Source of the DNA: Actinomycetes bacterium
GTDB lineage: Bacteria > Actinomycetota > Actinomycetes > Propionibacteriales > Nocardioidaceae
NCBI GenBank assembly: GCA_023252095.1
Contig: JAHEXN010000007.1
Location: 1 to 26,694 of the forward strand
Length of the DNA: 26,694 nucleotides
Reading direction: 5' to 3'
Shown here: piece after piece, positions 14,626 to 21,752 of the stretch
How the letters are laid out: the number at the start of each line of letters is the position of its first letter
Numbering within the stretch: position 1 is the stretch's first letter
Notes under the pieces: generated by a model
The model's database searches: none
Told to the model about the DNA's origin: nothing
What the model saw: only the letters and a program-made list of their open reading frames with translations
Translations under genes and position numbers: made by a program

Positions 14626-15906
14626 ATGACCTCCTCTGTCGCCGTCATCGGCTCGGGCATCTCGGGCCTCACGGCCGCGTACGCCCTGCGCTCGACTCAC
14701 CGGGTCACGCTGTTCGAGTCCGAGGCGCGATTCGGCGGCCACGCCCACACGCACGACGTGGCCGAGGGTGGGCGCACGCACCGCGTCGACACGGGCTTCA
14801 TCGTCCTGAACGACCGGAACTACCCGGAGCTGCAGCGGCTGTTCGCCGAGCTCGGGGTCAAGATCCGCCCCACCGAGATGAGCATGAGCATCCGTTGCGA
14901 CGGCTGCGGGCTGGAGTACGCCGGCGGCCGGGGCGGCAAGGGCCTGTTCGCCCAGCGCCGCCGCCTGCTCGACCCGCGCTACATCCGCATGTTGCTGAGC
15001 GTGAAGCGGTTCCAGAAGCTGGCGCTGGCGCTCCTGGACTCCCCCGAGGGCTCGGAGCAGGGTGCCGCCGAGGGCGAGGTGCTCACCTACGGCGACTTCC
15101 TCGCCCAGCACGACTTCGACGAGTACTTCCTGCGGCACTACGCCCTCCCGGTCGTGGCCTGCGTCTGGTCGTCGAGCAACGACGACGCCCGCCAGTACCC
15201 CGCGCGCTACCTGTTCGAGTTCCTGCGCCACCACGGCTTCCTGTCGATCAAGGGCTCCCCGCAGTGGTACACCGTGGTCGGCGGGTCCGGCACCTACGTC
15301 GACCGCGTGACCGAGGAGATCGGCGACGTGCGGCACTCGACCCGCATCACGGCCGTCAGCCGCAAGCCCGACCACGTGCTGCTCACCGACCACACCGGCC
15401 AGACGCACGAGTTCGACAAGGTCGTCATCGCGACCCACGCCGACGACGCGCTCGCGCTCCTGACCGACCCGAGCGACGACGAGACCCGCACCCTCGGCGC
15501 GTTCGGGTACTCGCACAACGAGACCGTCCTGCACCACGACGCTTCGCTGCTCCCCGAGGCCGCCCAGGCGAAGTCGGCATGGAACTACCGCATGGACGCG
15601 TGCGCCCCGAGCGGCACCGCGACCCCCGTGACGTACTGGATGAACCGCCTGCAGGGCCTCACCGATGCCCCGCCGTTCCTCGTCACGCTCAACGGCACCG
15701 ACCGGCTCGAGCCCGGGTCCGTCGTCGAGACCATGCACTACACGCACCCGCTCTACACGCCCGGCTCCGTCGCGGCACAGAGCGAGCTCCCCGCTCTCAA
15801 CCGCGCCGACACGGTCTTCGCCGGCGCGTACCACGGGTGGGGCTTCCACGAGGACGGCTGCCGCTCGGGCATCGCGGCCGCCAGGGCCCTCGGGGCCACC
15901 TGGTGA
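14626..15906 (+). CDS. COG2907-type FAD/NAD-binding flavoprotein (amine-oxidase fold)
   Basis: A 426-residue flavoprotein. The dinucleotide fold is at the very N-terminus (VAVIGSGISGLTAAYAL), followed by FESEARFGGHAHT and RVDTGFIVLNDRNYP, then PVVACVWSSSN and a C-terminal FAYHGWGFHEDG-like segment (read here as YHGWGFHEDGCRSG) that closes the FAD site. This is the COG2907 family, usually found beside DUF1365 and cyclopropane-fatty-acid synthase genes and fused to the synthase in plant cyclopropane synthases. It probably oxidises or reduces a modified acyl chain, but the reaction here is not established. There is no clear ribosome site before the ATG. The stop overlaps the next start by 4 bp (GTGA). 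Confidence 0.9.
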   Translation: MTSSVAVIGSGISGLTAAYALRSTHRVTLFESEARFGGHAHTHDVAEGGRTHRVDTGFIVLNDRNYPELQRLFAELGVKIRPTEMSMSIRCDGCGLEYAGGRGGKGLFAQRRRLLDPRYIRMLLSVKRFQKLALALLDSPEGSEQGAAEGEVLTYGDFLAQHDFDEYFLRHYALPVVACVWSSSNDDARQYPARYLFEFLRHHGFLSIKGSPQWYTVVGGSGTYVDRVTEEIGDVRHSTRITAVSRKPDHVLLTDHTGQTHEFDKVVIATHADDALALLTDPSDDETRTLGAFGYSHNETVLHHDASLLPEAAQAKSAWNYRMDACAPSGTATPVTYWMNRLQGLTDAPPFLVTLNGTDRLEPGSVVETMHYTHPLYTPGSVAAQSELPALNRADTVFAGAYHGWGFHEDGCRSGIAAARALGATW

Positions 15907-16637
15907 GCACCGCCGTCGCTCTGCCCTCGTTGCCTGCCCTCGTGCACGGCACGGTCTCGCACGCCCGCAAGGGCCCCGTCGACCACAAGTTCCGGCACCG
16001 GGTCTACCAGTGGCTCGTCGACCTCGACGCGATGCCGCGCGTGCCGTTCTGGCTGCGTCCGTTCGCGACGTTCCGCGCCTCCGACCACATCGGCGACCCG
16101 GACGCGACGATCCGCGCGAACATCGAGTCCTACTGCCGCACCCAGGGCGTCGACGTCTCCGACTGCCGCATCCTGATGCTGGCCAACGCCCGCGTGCTGG
16201 GCCACGTGTTCGACCCGCTCAGCGTGTTCTGGGCGATCGACGACGAGGGCGTCCGCTGCATCGTCGCCGAGGTGCACAACACCTACGGCGAGCGGCACGC
16301 CTACTTCCTCCAACCCGACGCCGCGGGCAAGGCCCGCGTCGACAAGGCGTTCTACGTCTCGCCCTTCTACGAGGTCGACGGCAGCTACGACCTGCTGTTC
16401 GAGCTCGGACACGACCGGGTGACCACCACGATCGTGCTGAAGCGCGAGGGGCGCACGGCCTTCGCCGCCACCTTCGACGGCGCCCCGCGGCGCGCATCCC
16501 CGGGCCAGGTCCTGCGCACCGTCGTGACCCAGCCCCTCATGACCCAGCGCACCAGTGCGCTGATCCGACTCCACGGCGTGTGGCTCTGGCTGCGCCGCCT
16601 CCCCCTCGTCCCCCGACCCCACCATGACCCCCAGTAG
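15903..16637 (+). CDS. DUF1365 (COG3496) family protein
   Basis: A 244-residue DUF1365 protein beginning at GTG in a 4-bp GTGA overlap with the flavoprotein stop. Family landmarks: LVHGTVSHARKGPVDHKF (charged N-terminal strand with paired His), VLGHVFDPLSVFWAID, CIVAEVHNTYGERHAYF and KAFYVSPFYEVDGSYD. The conserved His and acidic residues suggest a catalytic or lipid-binding site. Homologues travel with COG2907 flavoproteins and SAM-dependent fatty-acid methyltransferases. From memory, Rhodobacter sphaeroides members of these families act in singlet-oxygen response and methylated furan fatty-acid formation. The exact role here is not established. The methyltransferase gene starts 8 nt after its stop. 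Confidence 0.9.
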   Translation: MSTAVALPSLPALVHGTVSHARKGPVDHKFRHRVYQWLVDLDAMPRVPFWLRPFATFRASDHIGDPDATIRANIESYCRTQGVDVSDCRILMLANARVLGHVFDPLSVFWAIDDEGVRCIVAEVHNTYGERHAYFLQPDAAGKARVDKAFYVSPFYEVDGSYDLLFELGHDRVTTTIVLKREGRTAFAATFDGAPRRASPGQVLRTVVTQPLMTQRTSALIRLHGVWLWLRRLPLVPRPHHDPQ

Positions 16638-16645
16638 GGCACCTC

Positions 16646-17941
16646 ATGACCGACTCCACCACGGACCTCGTGCCCACCCATCCGCCCGCGAGTCGCACCC
16701 CGCTGCCCGCGCCCGACCAGAACGCCTGGCCCGAGCTCTCGGACACGCCCGACACCCCCTTCAAGGGCCGGGTGGCGAAGTCGCTCATGAAGCGCGCGGT
16801 GCGCAAGATGCCGGTGCGCGTCACGTTCCCCGACGGCACGACGTGGGGCAAGGGCGACGCGTCCTCCCCCGAGCTGGCCGTCGCGAGCTCCGCGGGCCTG
16901 TTCAACCGCATCGGCGACCAGACCAAGATCGGGCTCGGCGAGGCCTACATGGTGGGCGACTGGTCCGCCGGTCCCGACACCGACCTGGCCGAGCTGCTGA
17001 CCCCGTTCGCGGCGCGACTCACCAAGCTCGTGCCGGCGCCGCTGCAGAAGCTGCGCACGTTGGTCGACATCGACCTGCCGGGATCCGACCGCAACACCAC
17101 CGAGGGCTCCCGCGCCAACATCGAGGCGCACTACGACCTCTCGAACGACCTCTTCACGCGCTTCCTCGACCCGACCCTGTCGTACTCGTCGGCTTGGTTC
17201 GCAAGCGACGACGAGACGCTCGAGGCGGCTCAGGTCCGCAAGATGGACGGCATCCTGGACCAGGCGGCCGTCACCGAGGGATCACGCGTGCTCGAGATCG
17301 GCAGCGGCTGGGGCTCCCTCGCGATCCGGGCGGCCCAGCGCGGCGCCACGGTCACCACGATCACCCTCTCGCAGGAGCAGGCCGCGCTCGCGCAGCAGCG
17401 CTTCGAGGAGGCCGGCGTCGCCGACCAGATCGAGATCCGCCTGCAGGACTACCGCGAGGTGCCCGAGTCCGAGACGGGTACCTATGACGCGATCGTGAGC
17501 TGCGAGATGATCGAGGCCGTCGGCGAGGAGTTCTGGCCGACGTACTTCCAGACCATCGACCGACTGCTCGCTCCCGGCGGACGCGTCTCGATCCAGGCCA
17601 TCACGATGGCCCACCACCGGTACCGCACGACGCGTCGCTCCTACGGCTGGATCCAGAAGTACATCTTCCCGGGCGGACTCATCCCGTCCGAGAAGGCGAT
17701 CGACCTGTCCCTGGCGAAGCACACGGGTCTGAGGGTCACCTCGCGCCGCCCGCTCGGCATCCACTACGCCCGCACGCTGCGCCTGTGGCGCGACGAGTTC
17801 AACGCCAACTTCGGCGAGATCTCGCACTTCGGCTTCGACGAGACCTTCAGGCGCATGTGGGAGTTCTACCTGGCGTACTGCGAGGCCGGGTTCGCGACGG
17901 GCTACCTCGACGTCGTGCAGATCCAGATGCAGCGTCGCTGA
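16646..17941 (+). CDS. Cyclopropane/methyl fatty-acid synthase family SAM methyltransferase
   Basis: A 431-residue COG2230 enzyme that transfers a methylene or methyl group from S-adenosylmethionine to the double bond of an unsaturated acyl chain in a phospholipid. An N-terminal region (about 40-145) precedes NIEAHYDLSNDLF and SYSSAWF (substrate region). SAM motif I is VLEIGSGWG (215-223), followed by LSQEQAALAQ and CEMIEAVG (286-293). The essential Cys of the family is Cys412 (FYLAYCEAGFATG). The His that helps bind bicarbonate in the E. coli enzyme aligns with Gln317 in SIQAITM, a change common in this subgroup. Whether it forms cyclopropane or a methyl branch cannot be told. The double bond it would need can come from the upstream desaturase. 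The ATG at 16646 is 8 nt after the previous stop. Confidence 0.93.
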   Translation: MTDSTTDLVPTHPPASRTPLPAPDQNAWPELSDTPDTPFKGRVAKSLMKRAVRKMPVRVTFPDGTTWGKGDASSPELAVASSAGLFNRIGDQTKIGLGEAYMVGDWSAGPDTDLAELLTPFAARLTKLVPAPLQKLRTLVDIDLPGSDRNTTEGSRANIEAHYDLSNDLFTRFLDPTLSYSSAWFASDDETLEAAQVRKMDGILDQAAVTEGSRVLEIGSGWGSLAIRAAQRGATVTTITLSQEQAALAQQRFEEAGVADQIEIRLQDYREVPESETGTYDAIVSCEMIEAVGEEFWPTYFQTIDRLLAPGGRVSIQAITMAHHRYRTTRRSYGWIQKYIFPGGLIPSEKAIDLSLAKHTGLRVTSRRPLGIHYARTLRLWRDEFNANFGEISHFGFDETFRRMWEFYLAYCEAGFATGYLDVVQIQMQRR

Positions 17942-18042
17942 CGGGCCTTCGGGAGTCTCGGGGAATCCTCAGGTTCGCCGGCCAATCCAGGGACCGGGGA
18001 GTGGCGAAGTACCTCTGAGCGGTGAGAAACCCAGGAGGAACC

Positions 18043-18363
18043 ATGGCCAGCATCACCCGACTGCCCGCCCCCCGGCAGGAGTCGTACGAGTGGCAGTACC
18101 TCGGCGCGTGCAACGCCGCCGACCCGGAGACGTTCTTCCCCCCGGAGTACGAGCGTGGTCCGCGTCGCCGGCACCGTGAGGCCGTCGCGAAGTCCTTCTG
18201 CGGCGCGTGCCCCGTGGTGAAGGAGTGCCTCGAGCACGCGCTCGCGGTGCAAGAGCCCTACGGCGTGTGGGGCGGCCTCAACGCCACCGAGCGCGAGCAC
18301 ATCCTGCGCGCGTCGTCCCCCCGGCGTCCGCAGCGGTCGCTCGAGACCAAGAAGGCCGGCTGA
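18043..18363 (+). CDS. WhiB-family iron-sulfur transcription factor
   Basis: A 106-residue WhiB-like protein, a small actinobacterial regulator that holds a redox-sensitive 4Fe-4S cluster and acts with the primary sigma factor. Four Cys ligands are seen: one in YLGACNAADP, then C-x2-C-x5-C in FCGACPVVKECLEHA. After them come the GVWGG turn (in PYGVWGGL) and a basic tail (SSPRRPQRS) that would touch DNA. The ATG at 18043 follows AGGAGG by 4 nt, better than an upstream in-frame ATG. The sequence is closest by eye to the WhiB2/WhiB3 type; no WhiB7 AT-hook is visible. It ends 1 nt before the glnE stop, convergent. Position after the lipid cluster hints at, but does not prove, a role in lipid or redox control. 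Confidence 0.93.
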   Translation: MASITRLPAPRQESYEWQYLGACNAADPETFFPPEYERGPRRRHREAVAKSFCGACPVVKECLEHALAVQEPYGVWGGLNATEREHILRASSPRRPQRSLETKKAG

Positions 18364-18364
18364 G

Positions 18365-21295
18365 CTAGTCCGACTCCGGGGCCGGCTCGCCCCAGAAGAC
18401 GCGCTCGATGACAACGCGGGCCTGCCGGGTGATCCGCAGGTAGTCGTCGACCATGCGCTCGCCCTCGTCCTGGCGGTAGCCGAGGAGGTGGGCCAGGCCC
18501 GCCTTCTCGGCCGCCTGCTCGACCATCGACTCCGCCGGCTTGGCCCGCATCAGCACGACGCCGTTGCGGATGCGGCTCACGAGGCGCCACGCCTCCTCCA
18601 GGATCGCCGCGTCCTCGGAGTCGACGAGACCGGCCGCCGCGGCCGCGTGCAGGGCGGCGAGCGTGTCGGTCGTGCGCAGGCCCTCGACCTCGTGGCCGTG
18701 GCGCATCTGCAGCAGCTGCACCGTCCACTCGACGTCGGCGATGCCCCCGCGGCCCAGCTTGAGGTGGGTCGTCGGACTGGCGCCACGCGGCAGACGCTCG
18801 GACTCGACCCGGGCCTTGATCCGGCGGATCTCGCGGACTGCGGACTCGTCCAGACCACCCTCGGGGTAGCGCAGCGGGTCGATCAGGGTACGGAACCGCG
18901 CGCACAGGTCGGGGTCACCCACGACGGGTGAGGCACGGAGCAGCGCCTGCGCCTCCCACACCGCCGACCACTTCGCGTAGTACGCCTCGTACGACGCGAA
19001 GGAGCGGACCAGCGGACCGTTGCGACCCTCTGGACGCAGGTCGGCGTCGACCTCGAGCGGCGGGTCGTCGCCCGCGGCCTGCAGCATCTCGCGCAGGCGG
19101 GTCGCGACCGCGGTGGCTGCCTGCGACGCCGCCTTCTCCTCAGCGCCCGGCAGCGGCTGGTGCACGAACATCACGTCGGCGTCGGACCCGTAGCCGGACT
19201 CGCGGCCACCCAGGCGACCCATCAGCACGACCGCCATGGCCGTGGGCATCTCACCTCGCTCGTCCTCGACCGCACGCGTCGCCGCGGTCAGGGCCGCCGA
19301 CACCGTCGCAGCATTCAGGTCGGAGAGCGCGTGACCCACCGTGACGATGTCGAGCCGCCCGAGCACGTCGGCGATCGCGACGCGGGAGAGCTCACGCCGC
19401 CGGATGCGACGGATCGCCCGCACCGCGGCCTTGGCGTCGCTCGCGTGGCGCTTCGCGGCGAGTGCCATCTCGGTGTGGATGCGCTCGAAGTCGCGCGGGA
19501 CGAGCTCGGCGTCGTCGCCCAGCAGGGCCACGGCGTCGGGGTTGCGCATCATCAGGTCGGAGACGTAGCGGCTCGACGACAGCAGGCGCGCGAGCTGCTC
19601 GGCGCCCTCGCCCTCGTCGCGGAGCTTGCGGAGGTACCAGTGCGACTCCCCCAGGCTCTCCGAGATCGACCGGAACGCGAGCAGACCCGCGTCGGAGTCC
19701 GGGGCCTCGCTGAACCAGGCCAGCATGGCCGGCAGCAGCGCGCGGTGGATCGCCTTGCGACGCGAGACTCCCGAGGTCAGCGCCTCCAGGTGCGCCAGCG
19801 CTCCCTTCGGATCGCGGAAGCCGAGCGCCACGAGCCGCTCACGGGCGGCCTCGGGCGACAGTCGCATGCCCTCGGTCGGCAACGACGCGACGGCCTCGAG
19901 CAGCGGCTGGTAGAAGAGCTTCTCGTGCAGGCGACGCACGATCCGCCGGTGCGACTGCCACTCCGACACGAGGTTCTCGGCCGGCGACACACGAAAACCC
20001 ATGCTGCGCCCCAGACGGCTCAGGTCCTCCTCGTCGTCGGGCACGATGTGGCTGCGCCGCAACCGGTAGAGCTGGATGCGGTGCTCCAGGGTGCGGAGGA
20101 ACTCGTAGGCCTCCTCGAGCGCTGCACCGTCGCGGCGGCCGACGTACCCGCCCTCGGTGAGCGCCTCGAGCGCGTCGAGGGTCGTGGGGCTGCGCAGGCT
20201 CTCGTCGGCGCGGCCGTGCACGAGCTGCAGGAGCTGCACCGCGAACTCCACGTCGCGCAGTCCGCCGCTGCCGAGCTTGAGCTGTCGCTCGCGGTGGGCG
20301 GCCGGGATGTGGTCGAGGACGCGCCGGCGCATCGCGCGGGTGTCGGTCACGAAGTTGTCGCGCGTGCTCGCCTCCCAGACCATGGGCTGCACCGCGGCCA
20401 GGTACTCCTGCCCCAGCTCGACGTCGCCGGCGGCGAACCGGGCCTTGAGCAGCGCCTGGAACTCCCACGTCGTGGCCCACCGCTCGTAGTACGCGACGTG
20501 GCTGCCGACGGTGCGCGTCAGCGGGCCGTTCGAGCCTTCCGGCCGCAGGTTCGCGTCGACGTCCCAGATCGTGCCCTCGCTCGTGGGCTCGCTGCAGATG
20601 CGCATGACGGCGGCGGCCAGACGTGTCGCGACGCGCAGCGCCTTCTGCTCGTCGGCACCGTCGGCGGTCTCGTGCACGAAGATCACGTCGACGTCGCTGA
20701 TGTAGTTGAGCTCGTGGCCGCCGGTCTTGCCCATGGCAATGATCGCGAGCCGGACGAGGTCGGCGTCGTCCTCCTCGGAGCGGGCGATCGCGAGGGCCGC
20801 CTCGAGCGTCGCGACCGCAAGGTCGGACAGCTCCGACGACGTCTCCCGGAAGGTCGAGTAGGCATTGAGGTCGCGCGCGATGATGCACAGGAGCTGCCGG
20901 TAGTACGTGACCCGAAGCTCGGTGGCGTCCTTCGCCTCGACGAGGTCGGCCAGCATCGCGGCGGACTCACGCCGGTGGAGGTCGAGCTGATCGCCGGCGA
21001 GCTCGTCGACGAGCTCGGGGTGGCGCGCCAGGAAGTCGCCCATCGCCTCGCTCGTGCCCAGCACGACGAGCAGCCGCTCGCGCAGGTCCGGGTCGGTGAG
21101 CCGCTCGCGCAGGGCCTCGGCGCCGAGCGACCTGGCGATCGCCGCGAGCGACGACAGCGCGGTGTCCGGAGATGCGACCGTCGCGATTCGTTCAACCAGG
21201 TCGGGCTCGACCTCGCCCAGATCGGCCAGGTGAGCGGCAGCGGCATCGACGTTGCGGAAGCCGCGACGCGTCAGGTCAGGGGTCTCCGAGGGCAC
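18365..21295 (-). CDS. glnE: Glutamine synthetase adenylyltransferase/adenylyl-removing enzyme
   Basis: A 976-residue bifunctional enzyme that adds AMP to, or removes it from, glutamine synthetase. It has two nucleotidyltransferase halves. The N-terminal one carries GGHELNYISDVDVIF (about 192-206), with GGLRDVEFAVQLLQLVHG further on. The C-terminal one carries GGRESGYGSDADVMF (around residues 695-709), with GGIADVEWTVQLLQMRHG after it. Both acidic metal-binding pairs are intact, so both activities are plausible. Length is normal. The start is GTG, with TAACCT 6 nt before it and no good ribosome site, suggesting a leaderless mRNA. It lies downstream of glnA2, separated by structured repeats, the same order as in mycobacteria and streptomycetes. 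Confidence 0.97.
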   Translation of the reverse strand: MPSETPDLTRRGFRNVDAAAAHLADLGEVEPDLVERIATVASPDTALSSLAAIARSLGAEALRERLTDPDLRERLLVVLGTSEAMGDFLARHPELVDELAGDQLDLHRRESAAMLADLVEAKDATELRVTYYRQLLCIIARDLNAYSTFRETSSELSDLAVATLEAALAIARSEEDDADLVRLAIIAMGKTGGHELNYISDVDVIFVHETADGADEQKALRVATRLAAAVMRICSEPTSEGTIWDVDANLRPEGSNGPLTRTVGSHVAYYERWATTWEFQALLKARFAAGDVELGQEYLAAVQPMVWEASTRDNFVTDTRAMRRRVLDHIPAAHRERQLKLGSGGLRDVEFAVQLLQLVHGRADESLRSPTTLDALEALTEGGYVGRRDGAALEEAYEFLRTLEHRIQLYRLRRSHIVPDDEEDLSRLGRSMGFRVSPAENLVSEWQSHRRIVRRLHEKLFYQPLLEAVASLPTEGMRLSPEAARERLVALGFRDPKGALAHLEALTSGVSRRKAIHRALLPAMLAWFSEAPDSDAGLLAFRSISESLGESHWYLRKLRDEGEGAEQLARLLSSSRYVSDLMMRNPDAVALLGDDAELVPRDFERIHTEMALAAKRHASDAKAAVRAIRRIRRRELSRVAIADVLGRLDIVTVGHALSDLNAATVSAALTAATRAVEDERGEMPTAMAVVLMGRLGGRESGYGSDADVMFVHQPLPGAEEKAASQAATAVATRLREMLQAAGDDPPLEVDADLRPEGRNGPLVRSFASYEAYYAKWSAVWEAQALLRASPVVGDPDLCARFRTLIDPLRYPEGGLDESAVREIRRIKARVESERLPRGASPTTHLKLGRGGIADVEWTVQLLQMRHGHEVEGLRTTDTLAALHAAAAAGLVDSEDAAILEEAWRLVSRIRNGVVLMRAKPAESMVEQAAEKAGLAHLLGYRQDEGERMVDDYLRITRQARVVIERVFWGEPAPESD

Positions 21296-21301
21296 TGGCT
21301 C

Positions 21302-21307
21302 AGGTTA
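21302..21307 (-). promoter_or_regulatory. Likely -10 box for leaderless glnE transcript
   Basis: The minus strand reads TAACCT, then six bases, then the GTG start. The TANNNT motif at this distance would put the transcript start at or next to the GTG. No convincing -35 was found. The same arrangement occurs before nadE. It would give glnE a promoter of its own, after the repeat region. Confidence 0.5.
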
Positions 21308-21354
21308 CGGCAGGGTGACGGAGCCCTCGACCAGCCGTCAGAGGCCGTCCAGGT

Positions 21355-21489
21355 GGGCGGTGGATCTGCCACTCTTTCGCGCCGCATCCCTGAGTGGGCG
21401 GTGCCTCAGCCACCGAATGAGGCTCCGCACGGTGGTAGATCCACCAACCCACCCCGCTGGGACGTCGAAAGGTGGCAGATCCACCGGCC
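21355..21489. repeat. 135-bp structured intergenic repeat, copy A
   Basis: This copy matches 21601-21735 at 133 of 135 positions with no gaps (differences at 21391 and 21424). It is palindromic. The outer arms (21359-21379 and 21466-21485) pair over 20 bp with one extra T. An inner hairpin uses GCGGTGCCTCA (21398-21408) and TGAGGCTCCGC with one mismatch. Three 13-mers of the form GTGG-N5-CCAC occur: GTGGATCTGCCAC, GTGGTAGATCCAC and GTGGCAGATCCAC. It holds no gene. A mobile non-coding (MITE- or REP-like) element is the likely class. Confidence 0.85.
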
Positions 21490-21600
21490 ACCCCCGCCAC
21501 GGGCATCGGCGCGAGACGTACACCGACGCCGGCCGCCTCTGGTCCATGCCGCTTGGCCTCGGACAGGGACTCCGGTCGCCGCCGCACGCGGCACCACCCC

Positions 21601-21735
21601 GGGCGGTGGATCTGCCACTCTTTCGCGCCGCATCCCGGAGTGGGCGGTGCCTCAGCCACCGAATGAGGCACCGCACGGTGGTAGATCCACCAACCCACCC
21701 CGCTGGGACGTCGAAAGGTGGCAGATCCACCGGCC
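21601..21735. repeat. 135-bp structured intergenic repeat, copy B
   Basis: The second copy, in the same orientation, starts 246 bp after copy A, leaving a 111-bp unrelated spacer (21490-21600) in which I see nothing else. Its inner hairpin is a perfect 11-bp stem (GCGGTGCCTCA with TGAGGCACCGC, 9-nt loop), where copy A has a mismatch. It ends 17 bp before the glnA2 stop codon, so it may also serve as the glnA2 3' terminator. The 457-bp gap between glnE and glnA2 is filled by the two copies, the spacer and the glnE -10 box. Confidence 0.85.
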
Positions 21736-21752
21736 CACACGCCGAGGCAGGG

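Noticed and set aside
14626..17941. Tuberculostearic-acid (BfaA/BfaB-type) operon
   Set aside because: The flavoprotein is of the COG2907 amine-oxidase type, not the FAD_binding_4 type of the 10-methyl branched-acid reductase, and a DUF1365 gene is present.
17942..18042. TTCGCC/GGCGAA inverted repeat before the WhiB gene
   Set aside because: Arms of 6 bp with a wide spacer and no matching known operator; not convincing.
21355..21735. CRISPR array or insertion sequence
   Set aside because: Only two copies, 135 bp long, with no cas genes, and no transposase or target-site duplication in view.
21300..21740. 146-residue minus-strand open frame (and others) across the glnA2-glnE gap
   Set aside because: It spans both 135-bp repeats and the spacer, repeats the same peptide twice and has alternatives in several frames. 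It is a shadow of structured non-coding repeats.
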